Assembly (NCBI GenBank): GCA_030248195.1
Contig: JASAND010027809.1
Coordinates: 1-64,000, forward strand
From: Trissonchulus latispiculum
Taxonomy: Eukaryota > Nematoda > Enoplea > Enoplida > Ironidae
Direction of reading: 5' to 3'
DNA length: 64,000 nt
The notes under the pieces are model-generated. The model was given only the letters and a program-made list of their open reading frames with translations, ran no database searches and was not told the origin of the DNA. Positions 53,950 through 64,000 of the stretch are shown here, in pieces. The position numbers were made by a program, and so were the translations under genes. How positions within the stretch are numbered: position 1 is the first letter of the stretch; each line of letters starts with the position of its first letter.

Positions 53950-54950
53950 CCGTTTAAACGTTGCCCCAAAAACTGCTTACGAGAGTGTTTTCCGGTTTCT
54001 CTGCTTGTACGTTTCAGAGGTGTTTTGTAGGCGACAGAGATTTGTAGAGAGTCGTAGAAACATTTTTGCCTATCAAAACCATATTCTTGGAGTATATATA
54101 TACGCAACAAAAATAATATAGGGTATTTTTCATGCTTCGCGGGGGCGGAAAAATTTTTGGCAGGGCGCCAAAGTCGGCAAAAAATAGCTAAAATGAGCTA
54201 AAAGTATGCTTAACACTACCAGTAATAAGTCAGACTGCGCTCTATATTGGGCTAAACTAATTATTCGCCGTAATACTAGACATATATATTGGGGTTCTTC
54301 AATCTTTAATTAGTTTTTGGATGTACGATTTTTCGGTTACTGGCCCGCCAAAGTTGGTGAATTGTGGGTCCGACTTTGAACTTAGTTTTTCGCTTATTTT
54401 TCAAGATAGACTTCTCACACAGGGTTTTTGAAGATCGGGACTGTGTCCACCTTGTGTCCAGCTAATTTTATTTGTGTCCAGCTAAGAAAATTTGTGTCTG
54501 GACACACTCCTGCACAAACTCCATAAGTTAGCTACAGTTTGATAAAATTTTAGAAAATTTGACATCGATAACTTATTTTTTCGACACTTTTAAGCGACCT
54601 CCAAAAATTGGATGGTCCTGATTTCCGCATTCTTACTAAAACCAGGCTTTGCTTTAGGTTTGCATGAAAAGTTCCTGTCTAACACATTCTAACAATTGGA
54701 ATAACTAATCAAGGATTTATATATTACAACAACGACTATTCCTATTACATACCTCATAAATTAATAGCGAACGTGCGCTATGCAGATTAATTCCTGAGGA
54801 AGTCTAATTTTGAAAATGTTCTCCAACCAATTAGGAATGGGTAGCTGTAGGCGAATGTACTGACTTCAATGGTTTGTCCAGCTTGCCGTCACATAAAAGT
54901 GTGGGGGTGACTCTCTGGTTTAAACCTTCCTCCTTTCAATCTAGATAACC
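53950..54950. other. No recognised feature
   Basis: AT-rich sequence with a short direct repeat 'tttgtgtccagctaa' near 54450-54490. No gene is seen. Confidence 0.35.
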
Positions 54951-54954
54951 CCGA

Positions 54955-55112
54955 CGCAGTCGGAGTTGGTGGCCTTGGTTGTCTCTGTGGAGAGGTATCG
55001 CTTCAGCTGAACAGCTACCGGGTGGGAAGTGGGTCTAGAGCTCACGGTGAATCGATGTAGGCTTTGTCCCTTGCTCAAGAGGATGTAAGCAAGCTATCGG
55101 CGTCATAAACCA
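54955..55112 (-). mobile_element. SINE body fragment
   Basis: On the minus strand, 'cctcttgagcaagggaca' and 'cattcaccgtgagctc' type sequences correspond to the body of the SINE at 25833-26482 ('cctcgagcaagggact', 'ttcgccgtgggctcc'). No tRNA-like head is visible, so the copy is partial or too diverged. Confidence 0.5.
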
Positions 55113-55356
55113 TTCGGCTTCCTATTTTAAATTGAACCAATATATGAAATCTGGCGCCACTGAAAAAATTATGGAAGAGTTGTCTTCAACCCTGATTTTT
55201 GGTGTTCTGATTGGGGCACACTCGTCTCCTGGGGTGTAGGTGCCGTTTCCGTGGAGGGATCGCCCCACTCCATGTATATAATATGTCTAGTAAAAAGTCA
55301 GTATATATTTATATGCCTGTAGTGGTGTATTTTAGATTCTGTACGATTTAGTTCTG

Positions 55357-55938
55357 ATGACTGACGCTGACGGCGCTAAATCTCACCCCGCTGAGGGGGC
55401 ATCCGATTTGTCACCTCGTCCCAGCTTTTCTGATGTTGTGCTGATTTTGTTGGAATCCTGGCCAGCTCTGATCTACGCCGTCAGATCCGGTCTGGGCGGA
55501 GTCTACAGTCTTGAAAAGATGGCCTGGCTTCATCAGGTCCTGGTTGAATTTTTTGCCAAAAATGAGGCCCTTCAGGCGGACGAGGTGGAGGAATTTTTGG
55601 GCGAAATTTTAAACAATGAATTTGATCTTCTGGTGGAAGACGGGAGTTTAAGCCTACTGTCGCGTGACCTGTGTTCCAGCTTCGGGCACATTGCAGCGGG
55701 ACGCTTCGAGTCGTTGCAGCGGTTGCTGTCAAAGTTGCCTAAACAGGACGCCATTCTGTCTAGCATTGCTGCCAGTCGTGTTGAAGATGACGATAGCCAG
55801 ACTGCCTTCTCTGATAAAGAGACCCTTCATACGGTGGAGAGGGTCGTTTTTAATGAGCCTAAACCGACGAAGGAGAAAACAACCTCAGACGTTGACGAGG
55901 ATGGGTGGCAAACTGTAACTCGTAAAAAGAAATCATAG
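55357..55938 (+). CDS. TSR2: Pre-rRNA-processing protein TSR2 homologue
   Basis: A single-exon ORF of 193 aa, close to the usual length of about 190. TSR2 is the chaperone that escorts ribosomal protein eS26 to the pre-40S particle and supports 20S rRNA processing. Residues about 20-125 form the WGG/TSR2 domain: SFSDVVLILLESWPALIYAV, GLGGVYSLEKMAWL, an acidic ADEVEEFLGEILNNEF segment and LVEDGSLSLLSRDL. The C terminus is the family's acidic, Trp-containing tail (DVDEDGWQTVTRKKKS). The frame is intact and starts at the first ATG after an AT-rich leader. AATAAA is at 55964-55969. A possible acceptor ('gtattttag', near 55335) could mean a spliced 5' UTR. An expressed retrocopy cannot be excluded, but TSR2 need not have introns. 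Confidence 0.94.
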   Translation: MTDADGAKSHPAEGASDLSPRPSFSDVVLILLESWPALIYAVRSGLGGVYSLEKMAWLHQVLVEFFAKNEALQADEVEEFLGEILNNEFDLLVEDGSLSLLSRDLCSSFGHIAAGRFESLQRLLSKLPKQDAILSSIAASRVEDDDSQTAFSDKETLHTVERVVFNEPKPTKEKTTSDVDEDGWQTVTRKKKS

Positions 55939-55963
55939 TTTTGTTTGTTTTTGTTCAAATTTT

Positions 55964-55969
55964 AATAAA
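55964..55969 (+). promoter_or_regulatory. Polyadenylation signal of TSR2
   Basis: AATAAA lies 26 bases after the TSR2 stop codon, in a T-rich context. This is a very short 3' UTR but a canonical hexamer. Confidence 0.75.
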
Positions 55970-55974
55970 GTACA

Positions 55975-56990
55975 TTTATAATGTTCTAATATATTGTAGT
56001 GGGCACTGTTTTGTAGTCGGTTAGTTTGATTTTTTGGCAGACAATTGCTTAAAGTTTATGTATATATATATATTTATCAGTTTTCAGGCAGGGGAGACAT
56101 ATTATTTGTTTGATCCACACTATATACTTTAAATTTATATGTGAGAAACTTAGATAACCTTGGTTGGTTTTCCAGGTGAGAGATTAGATTTTTTAGTTCT
56201 GTGAAGCATGATGATGCTGATTGCTTCCGGCCGTTAATGATATCCATGGGCCCGGACGGCAGTTAGCTGGCCGCTTAATACCCTGAGATGATAACCTGCA
56301 CCGGAGAGGACCAGAGGACGTCCATGGAGGGGTCAGGTACGTACCGCTAGCGGGCGGCATCCCCCCCCCCCTTTGTCAGAATAGGACGGCATGTCGTAGA
56401 TCATTTGTGGCCCCGGGACAGAACATACTGTCAGACGAAACTGTCTCCCGGATCCTGTGTTTATATCAGTTGCGAATTAGACTAAACCTCCCAATTCGAA
56501 GTTGTGACTGGATGGAGCGTTCCAAGCGACTAATGGTTAGCCTCTAGGCGTTGAAGGGGTGGAGGAGGAATAAAGTCCTGGCGGTCAGACTTAAGGGTGG
56601 GTCTCCAGCTCTGAGGAGACCCCGCAGTTGGTTCTGGGCCACAGGAAGGTCAGCAGCACTATCCGTCAGGTATAAGCTGGAACCTGATTTTGCCGTCTGA
56701 TGCACACAGTAGTGTGTAGTCCGAACCGGCCGGCCCAGCTCCACAGTGGGCCTGCCGGTCAAGTACGGGACAATGACAGTTTCTGCGGATTATCTCAGTG
56801 CTTCCTTGCTAACATTTGCCTTGAAAGGTGTCAAATATATTTTACTTTACTTTGGATAGCCTGTGAAAAGTGGCACCGACCGGCATCGTGGGCTGCGTGG
56901 CCCACGAAAATTCAGACCGGTGACCAACACTACCACACAGTGTTTTCCGACAACGGCTTGATTGTCTAGGATCCAGATTAGTCGGATAGT
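55975..56990. other. Non-coding stretch, GC-richer at 56220-56760
   Basis: No gene, RNA or defined repeat is recognised. The GC-richer part reads like part of an unknown dispersed element, but it has no second copy in the window. Confidence 0.35.
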
Positions 56991-56996
56991 CCTAGA

Positions 56997-57704
56997 TAGA
57001 GACCTTCACGGGCCTGAATTTTCAGGCGCGGCCCGTAAAAATTTCTCCTCAGCCCGGCCCGTTTGAAAATTTTTCGCCTGGCCCGCTCCAACTTAGGCCC
57101 GGCCCGGCCCGTAAGCTCACACGTTTGGCCCGGCCCGGGCCCGTTTTTACTAATTTTTTCGCCGTTGGCAAAAATAAAATACGTGATCAAATTGCACAAT
57201 TTTATTCGTCATTGCAGATACCATTTTTAAGCGATATCTCGTATCATGTTTATTTTGAGCGATTAAGAACAGTCAACGGTTCAGTTTTTGGTTGTGGGAA
57301 AGAATTCGCTGACCAGTATCGTTGATTCAAATATAACATGGATTTATCAAATTTATCAAATTCTAGCCGAAAATTACGTTATATTAAACGCAAATAAGCT
57401 AACTGCATACGCTAGTAACTCTGAAAGAGAAAGGAAATTAAGTAAGATCAAAGTTGAAAACCAATGATTATATAGTCAAAATTAATTTTGGAAAGAATGA
57501 AAAGAATAAAAATTTTCAATATAAGCTGTCAAGACTAAAAACAGACAAAACTTTCGAGTTAAAATACCAGGCCCGGCCCGCTTTGGTACTTGGAAGCCTA
57601 AGCCTAAGGCCCGGCCCGGTCCGCACCCAAATTTTTCCTACCTCGGCCCGGCCCGTTTCACCTTAGGCCCGGGCCGGGCTTGCGGGCCTGAATGAAGGTT
57701 TCTA
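56997..57704. mobile_element. hAT-like MITE with GGCCCGG words
   Basis: Ends are 'tagagaccttcacgggcctg' and 'caggcccg'-type sequence closing 'tgaaggtttcta' (outermost bases inverted). A perfect 8-bp duplication GTCCTAGA lies at 56989-56996 and 57705-57712. Both ends carry many 'ggcccggcccg' words around an AT-rich centre. Confidence 0.88.
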
Positions 57705-57712
57705 GTCCTAGA

Positions 57713-58381
57713 CCCGCTAGGAACTGATATATACATCAATGACAGCTGCAGCAATGTCTGTTATAAGCTTCCAGTTAGATTTCATTATAGTGAATTGTGA
57801 TTGAAGACCACGTCATTACTGGGGCAAACTTTGACCAAAATTTCCATATCTGTTCACGTGGTCGGCCGGCCTGACGGTCGCACTCCGATGCTAGTCCACG
57901 TTTATGCAGCTCAGTCGGCTCACAAAAATTTATCTACAGCTGTTATTTTACTTGATAATGTACTTGTTAATTTTGGGTAGCCGGATGTAGGTCCAAAGCA
58001 GATGGGCTACTCAATAAGAACAATAGTGAGAGTATATGTTTTTAGTTTCGTTTGGAGATGAACTAAATCTTGAGTGTAGTTTCTGTTTTACTAGAATACA
58101 TAGCTTGCTAGTTTATCCTGTATAGAACGGGTTTGTTTAGCGAGTTTACACACTACTGATTCTGTTTGTATAGTCTTTAACAGAGACTGGTCGTGCAGTC
58201 TGAAGCCAAATTCCACGTTTGTAGACTTCAAGATTGTATTAACTCTACACGGTTAAGGCTAGTTTAAAACAAAGACGACAGATTACGTAAATATTGGCAT
58301 GAAATCGGTTCATCTTTATTGTCAGAATTTGAGGAGGCTGTAGTTAGCTGCCTTTACTCCTGGCAGTATTCAACACCGCTC
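57713..58381. other. Upstream region of the secreted-protein gene
   Basis: No repeat or gene is recognised. It should contain the promoter and 5' UTR of the gene starting at 58382, but no clear TATA box or initiator can be singled out. Confidence 0.3.
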
Positions 58382-60223
58382 ATGGAAAATCTTAAATGGA
58401 TAGTGTTATTTCTATTATGTGTGCCTCTATGTCTTTCTCATGACAAAGGTAAATGAAAATTTTATCCAATATTTTGGATGGTTTCTGTGTGTCCGATGTA
58501 GTAGAATCTTTTGCTTTCGCCAGAAGCATTCGAAAAATAGATAAGAATTGATTCACAAATATGAAACTGACTGCCTTGTTAACCACATCAATTTTCTGAA
58601 AATTTTGACGAGCACCCGAACAAGATAACTCCTCAAGTGTAGAAGCAGTTTGTCTATCGAGTATTCTTTAACGGAACTCTTAGAGTTTAACTCTAATTAT
58701 GGAAGATCTGTGAAAATCTTCGAATTTTTGAAAAAACGATTATATATGCCCTAACGTTAGAGTCGGGCCACTTTCTAACTGGGTGACCTAGCCAAGATCT
58801 TCCTATCAGTCCTGAATGTCCACCGCAACTTTCTCAGTTTTACCTTTTTGGTAATATTCAACGATTTTAAGCAATGTCCAGGTATTGAGTTTTTATTCTA
58901 CTCTACACTACACTGCACCTGCACGGATTTGTCGACAGTCAAGTACAAGAGTTTATAATAGGAAGAGTAAGACTTCTCAGCTGAGTGCTTCCTTACTGTA
59001 TTAAGCGGAGCTATGCTGGATCATTGAGGCAAATCTAAGGGCCTTTTCAAGAAAGGGTAGAGTAGAGTAGAGTACAGTAGAGTAGAGTGGAGTAGAGTAG
59101 AGTTAAAATTAACTACATTCATGAATGCACAGAGTTAATTTTGCGTGTTATAACTCTTTAGCCCTGCAGGGTTAAAAGCTGTAGAGTTAAAATGAGTTAA
59201 AAATAACCCCATGGTTTCATGAATAGAGTTAATTTTAACTCTGCTTAACCTGTGTGTTTTGCCTGGGGTAAAATTTCAATGGGAAATGCTTAGGAAGAGT
59301 TAAGCAGAGTTAAATTTGACCCTTTCGTGAAAAGGGTAGAGTTAAATTTAACTCCAAAGGTTCTTAACTCTGCACGCGATTCTTGAAAAGGGCAGAGTTA
59401 AATTTGATTCCACAGATTTTTAACTCTGCACACGATTCTTGAAAAGAGAAGAGTTAAAGCGAATTAATTTAAACTCTTTTGATGAATCCACGCGGAGTTA
59501 AAATTTTTAACTCTCTCTAACTCGCAGGGTTAAAATAAATTAACTCTTAACTCATTCTTGAAAAGGATCGATTTTAACTCTACTCTACCCTTTCTTGAAA
59601 AGGCCCTAAGTGAGCTGGTTCCACCTCTGTCTCGGACACTAGTTTTTGTTTAAAACTGACGAAATTTCCAAACAAGTTGTATTCACTCTATCATTTGTAC
59701 AAGCGTGCTTCTGTAATTTTGTTAGTTTCAAAGCAGGCATTCTTATTAGATTTTCCGCTACCATTACTTCCAAGTGACACCATTGCTGTTTAGCTAAACA
59801 TTGTATATACATACAGAGCCTTCATACCCATATCAGAAAAACTGTTATCCTGTGCGAAAATAAGTGCTCTTTACATTTCAGCATAAATTATATCTTTCAG
59901 ATGAAACCTCAGTTTCTGGCGAGAATAGCATTCTGCAAGTATTGCGTCCAGTAGAACGGGTTTCTCGACAGGGTTATCATCAGCCTTATCAGCAGCAGCC
60001 GTACGGTGGTTACGGTCAAAACCAAGGCTACAACGGTTACAATAACTATGCACCAGCACCCGCCCCAGCTTACAATGGTTGGGGCCAACAGCCTGCGTAC
60101 GGGCAGCAGCCAGCGTATGGTCAACAGCCAGCCTACGGACAGCAACCGGCCTACGGTCAGTACGGGCAGCAACCGGCATATCCAGGCTATCCAGCCCCGG
60201 CGCCGGCCAATGGTCAACACTGA
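58382..60223 (+). CDS. Secreted protein with GQQPAY repeats (two exons)
   Basis: Exon 1 (58382-58448) encodes [20 protein letters not shown], a clear signal peptide, and DK, with donor 'GACAAAG|gtaaat' in phase 1. Exon 2 (59901-60223) follows 'atatctttcag' and continues in frame as [21 protein letters not shown] low-complexity domain of Tyr, Gly, Gln, Pro and Ala follows: [18 protein letters not shown], then APAPAP, then at least four GQQPAY repeats, ending in a TGA. The spliced product is 129 aa. The intron (58449-59900) contains a Harbinger-like MITE. The composition resembles secreted structural or adhesive proteins and also prion-like domains; the signal peptide favours the former. No known domain is present, so function is not assigned. 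Confidence 0.8.
59039..59606. mobile_element. Harbinger-like MITE in an intron
   Basis: Ends are 'gggccttttcaagaaagggt' and 'accctttcttgaaaaggccc', a perfect inverted repeat, flanked by TAA (59036-59038 and 59607-59609). A TAA (TWA) duplication with GGG/GGC-type ends is typical of PIF/Harbinger. The 568-bp interior is made of GAGTTAAA words in both orientations. Related ends occur at 11558-13393, with a fragment at 345-530. Confidence 0.88.
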
Positions 60224-60538
60224 CCAGACGGTAACTGACGAATAGGGTAAACGGATTAAACTCGTCTGTTAAGCTCCAGCTTAATCGGATGGTTTGATAC
60301 CGTTTACCCTAACTCGTCAGATAATCTTAGACAATTCGTTCAACGTTCATAAATGACGACTACATCACAAACCAGAGCCCCTGGATGATGCTGGTCTGAG
60401 GCGAAGTTGGACGGATGTCTTTTGTTTACTTATTTTACTTGTTTGTATTTAATGTGTGTTTGTACATATGTAGAGCAATAATTTTGTGTTTATTGTTAGT
60501 TGTATTTGTTCTTTCAGAAAGCAAGTGCATTCTTTGCC

Positions 60539-60544
60539 AATAAA
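60539..60544 (+). promoter_or_regulatory. Polyadenylation signal of the GQQPAY gene
   Basis: AATAAA about 315 bases after the stop codon, preceded by T-rich sequence. It is the first canonical hexamer downstream of exon 2. Confidence 0.65.
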
Positions 60545-60549
60545 GAAAA

Positions 60550-61294
60550 TGAAAAATAGCATACTTTATCACTTATGTTCATTACCATGAATACTATTAA
60601 GCAGAAAACATCATCTGCGCAATAACGGCTAACCCATTCACAACTGAGCATGCTCACTTCTTCACACGATGCTTCATTCAGCGAAGAGACGGTATCATAG
60701 CGACAGTGTTGTCCACTCTTAGAAATGTTCCAGTAGAAACTGCATGAATCACTTATGATGGATGAAAACCCAAAGTGGGGGGAGGGAGTTTAAAAACTAT
60801 TGGAGGGGCTAAAGTTGTTCGAGATTAGACGGTAGTAAGGTTAGTTGGTCGAAATTTCTTGGTCTGTGCTCAGAACAAAGAGACGATCGATTCGTAACCA
60901 AATTCACCACTTTTGAAAACTCTGGTCGGCGACCATTTCTCATTTTCGTGTGTTAATGGTAGTCCCGACAAACGTTTATGAATATGAACAATTTGTATAT
61001 GAAATTATTGCGAAAATGTTAAACCGCGGTACTTTGGATTTATAAATTTAATTTAGGCCTCTAAAAGTTTTTAATTAATTTTGGAAAAGTTAAAATTTAA
61101 CACGATTTTAGTATCAAGTCAAATATTAAATTTTTGAAAGATTTGAAATTAGTTGGAATTTCAGTCCTAAATTGAAATTCTAATTCAAAGGTTCCACAGC
61201 TTAACATTTTGCAATTTATTTCATTTATAAATAGTCAAGATTAATCACTAATCATAATAATTCGTCTTCACGTTTTTTAAGCGCACGCGAACAA
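60550..61294. other. No recognised feature
   Basis: AT-rich intergenic DNA without a domain-bearing frame or defined repeat. Confidence 0.35.
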
Positions 61295-61302
61295 GTGAAA
61301 AC

Positions 61303-62158
61303 TAGGGTTGTTCCCGGGCCGTGTAGCGGGCTCCGGGCCCGGGCCGGGCCCGGGCCCGGGCCGGCCCGGTGCAGGCCCGGCCCGGAAATTTGTTGTCTGA
61401 GCCCGGCCCGGGCCCGGCCCGGAGGACGTGAAAAGCCCGGCCCGCTACAAGGCCCGGTCAATCCTTCCGGGCCCACCGGGCTCACGGGGCCCACCGGGCC
61501 TACCGGGCTCACCGGGCTCATTATGACAGGGAGAGCACTATAGCAGTTAGTCATTTATTCCCCTGTATATTGCATATTTGCATATAATCCACAGCTAGTT
61601 ATATACACCAGATTGCTTTGTCTGGATTTTGTATACGTTTATGTGAAGGCAAGGTGGTGTGATATGAGATTGGCCGTTTTAAAGTGTTGCTTTTGCAATC
61701 TATTGGTCCAAAAATGTCCTATACATCTATACTGGGATTAGTTTTGTGAGCGGTTTGCTGACTGCTGAAGTGCTGAGTGCTTAGTGTTTGCACTTTATTG
61801 GTAGTGCTATTTTGATCCCCATAATGTCTACATTGACCAATACAGATAAGCAAAATTTACAGCCTGTCCTTAAACATAACAAGAATGCCTTGAAAGTTAA
61901 GCTTGTGTCAAACCTTCCTGCATTTAATAATAATAAATTCGAAGTAGGTTGTCCAGTTTAGCTAGCAGTGGGTCTGGTTGCGGGAGCTCGGGTTGTGTAG
62001 CGGGCTCCGGGCCGGGCCGTCCGGGCCGTGTAGCGGGCTCCGGGCCCGGCCCGGGCCTTGTAGCGGGCTCCGGGTCCGGGCCCGGGCCGGGCCGGGCCTG
62101 GCCCGGCCCGGGGCCCGGCCCGGAGGAACGAGGAAAATTTCTTATTGGAACAACCCTA
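61303..62158. mobile_element. hAT-like MITE with GGGCCCGG words
   Basis: Ends are 'tagggttgttcc' and 'ggaacaacccta', with a perfect 8-bp duplication GTGAAAAC at 61295-61302 and 62159-62166. Both ends hold long 'gggcccgg' and 'gtagcgggctccgg' blocks around an AT-rich centre of about 440 bp. Apparent GP-rich ORFs in these blocks are not genes. Confidence 0.92.
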
Positions 62159-62187
62159 GTGAAAACATTTCCCAGCCTATGCTTAAC

Positions 62188-63166
62188 TTAAGGTGGTGAT
62201 TCCTTTTGGGCACAAATTCGTGGTTGGCGGCGCACATCAGGATGAAATTTGGCGAAACTTTCCGAAATACATTCTTTTAGCGTTCTAACACCCTCCGCGC
62301 AATCCCCGTTCAAAAATTCGAGATTTCCGATCAGGGCGCTTTTTCCTAAGTTCTGAAAGTTTGGCAGCAGCTATACAGTTATGACTATATTCATTTGAAA
62401 GATCTCGTTGAGCTTCGCATTCTTGCTTTTTAAAGCAACTTTCTAGCTTTTCTCTAGCGTGCGATATAGCCGAATTTCTTGTTTTGCCGTCGAAAACTTG
62501 TCATTTTTGCAAAAATCAAATAATCCATCATTTCTTGAACTACACAAGCCGGTAAATCAAACTAAGGGCGTCGATCTGAAGGTCTCACAGGGGCAAATTA
62601 TCCCATGGATGATCGTCTTCCAACTGCTATCCCGTAGGCTGCTACCATGAAAAATGTAGTTTTTGCAAAAATACGACCAATTTTTTTCCAAAGATTGTGG
62701 AGCATTCACCATGCAAGTTGGAGGGCTGCTACTTAACAAATGAGTTCTGCACAAATATACCCAGGGACGTTTTTTAGTTGCCCCGATTACTGCTTTCTAG
62801 CTAAAGTAATCGCTTGACAAATTTGGAAAAAGTAGGCAAAATACAGGTTACGCACACATTTCAGCTTATTTCTCTATAACGAAGAGCAATTTCACAATAA
62901 ATAAAAAATCTATTTGATGGAGTTATCGAATGATATAACCGATGTCTCGCGAAAAAATTTACTTGAGTCTGCAAAAAATTTGGAAAATTATACTTCTTCT
63001 AAAATGTGTCAAAAACATTTTTAAAAAGCAACATTAGTTTCATGGTATGCATTAAAAAGAGAAAATGTCAAGCTACATTTTGATATAAAAATGGCTTCTT
63101 AACTCCAAGTAATGAACGAGTAATAACGGTGCAAACTTTTGTGACCAAAGGGAATCACCACCTTAA
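62188..63166. mobile_element. Non-autonomous TTAA DNA transposon, copy 2 of the 7.6 kb family
   Basis: TTAA at 62188-62191 and 63163-63166. Ends are 'aaggtggtgattccttttgg' and 'aagggaatcaccacctt'. Interior blocks such as 'aaaatggcttcttaactcc' and 'gaaaaaatttact' occur at the same relative places as in 7629-8618. It is 979 bp with no transposase. Confidence 0.88.
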
Positions 63167-63262
63167 CACACCTCAATCTGATGCGAAATTACTCGACAAC
63201 CTTAAAACTTACGTACGATTGTTGAAACTCGTTAAATATACTGTTTTACAATAAAATATGTA

Positions 63263-63392
63263 AAGGTGCATTCATAGTTCCTGTCGCAAGCAGGTGTGCA
63301 TTTACACACGTCGATGCGCGTCTACGCATGTCGATGCGCGTCTACGCACGTCGACGCACGTCTCTATGCGTTCGCGACTATGAATGCACCTT
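63263..63392. mobile_element. Tiny inverted-repeat element around a TCGATGCGCG tandem repeat
   Basis: Ends are 'aaggtgcattcatag' and 'ctatgaatgcacctt'. Inside are about five copies of a 10-12 bp unit 'gtctacgcatgtcgatgcgc'. The 130-bp element has no clear target duplication. Confidence 0.6.
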
Positions 63393-63399
63393 GAGACTA

Positions 63400-64000
63400 A
63401 GCACCAGCCTAAGCTAAGCCTCAGCCATGTCTTAAACATAGGCTCTGAGTCTGATATACCCATAAAGCGGAGATTCGAGTTGATATCTTACATAATAAGC
63501 CATTAACTATTAAATAGGATAAACGAATATTTCGAATATTCGTTCGAGTTATTCTTTAAATTTTTTAATAGTAAATAACTACTCGCATATCTGGAATTAT
63601 TTCGAATTTAGTAGTTGCACAGTTCTAATTATTCACTAATGATTGTAAATTTGCACCAATGCTTAGCAGTTTCAGGTTCAGCTACTAATATATACATCAG
63701 AGGCAGCATCAGAATCAGATGCTGCTAGATTATGAATGACAACCCCAAAATCCAACTTTCCCAAATTTTACATTTGGCAAAAATTTTAGTTCAGTCTCAG
63801 TTTTTGAGCCTGGAACTGGCCGCTTCCAAATCCTAACAGTCTCGGTTCCGGTTCTAAAAATCTTCCAGTTCCGTTCCGGTCCCAACCTGTTCCAATGGAA
63901 CCGGCCCCAGCTCTAGGAGTTACCACAGGACCTCCTTTAGATGAAAGCAACGGGTACACGGATAGTCTTGTAGAACACATCGGGAAAATGCAACTGCTAT
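63400..64000. other. No gene; GGTTCCGG-word segment
   Basis: At about 63795-63915 short words such as 'ggttccggttc' and 'ccagttccgttccggtcc' recall the word-rich ends of the hAT-like MITEs, but neither border can be fixed. The remainder is AT-rich. Confidence 0.35.

Noticed and set aside
61252..62199. Gly/Pro-rich collagen-like ORFs
   Set aside because: They come from GGGCCCGG words in the ends of a hAT-like MITE with a perfect 8-bp target duplication.

Overview
The window looks like nuclear DNA of an invertebrate animal. Coding sequence is sparse and split by GT-AG introns. Two conserved eukaryotic genes can be recognised (TSR2 and the Golgi transport gene GOT1). The rest is a dense, nested layer of DNA transposon remnants, a few retrotransposon pieces and simple or tandem repeats. 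The species cannot be read from the sequence alone. The mix of very small MITEs, G/C-homopolymer-rich inserts, a Helitron-type ORF and a tRNA-derived SINE fits a marine or freshwater invertebrate, but that is inference.

Host genes, left to right. (1) A minus-strand gene for a probable type I membrane protein spans at least 16710 to 4153. Six exons with compatible splice phases are visible (16581-16710, 10930-11277, 9684-9967, 5284-5634, 4785-4924, 4153-4347). Two of them each encode one complete eight-cysteine module, and the last encodes a transmembrane helix and an acidic tail. (2) Two unidentified minus-strand exons lie at 22294-22414 (with a start codon) and 20798-20923 (with a stop); they may belong to one gene. 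(3) Two minus-strand GOT1 exons lie at 29645-29736 and 25454-25632. (4) Intronless TSR2 lies at 55357-55938 on the plus strand. (5) A two-exon plus-strand gene at 58382-60223 encodes a 129-aa secreted protein with a GQQPAY repeat, and a Harbinger-like MITE sits in its intron.

The most striking feature is an uninterrupted ORF of about 1,427 codons at 35523-39806. It encodes a Helitron-type HUH Rep domain, a PIF1 helicase and, at its C terminus, a ubiquitin-specific protease (USP, family C19) domain that keeps its Cys and His boxes and two CxxC pairs. Its 5' end abuts seven tandem copies of a 139-158 bp unit. Its 3' side is followed by a small possible exon and three decayed copies of an exon-like block.

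Mobile elements. A minus-strand LINE (CR1/Jockey-like RT) at 45.4-49.6 kb is split by two DNA transposons whose removal restores the reading frame exactly, which reveals TTAA and TTAATA target duplications. TTAA elements also occur at 7.6-9.5 and 62.2-63.2 kb. hAT-like MITEs with 8-bp duplications occur at 10.2, 26.2, 32.2, 49.6, 57.0 and 61.3 kb. A further MITE family has 5-bp duplications (21.9, 24.4, 28.5, 53.6 kb). Fold-back elements lie at 6.8, 22.4, 26.5, 30.7, 43.7 and 49.8 kb. A tyrosine-recombinase relic lies at 15.2-15.9 kb and a SINE at 25.8 kb. Several elements sit within introns or a few bases from exon edges.
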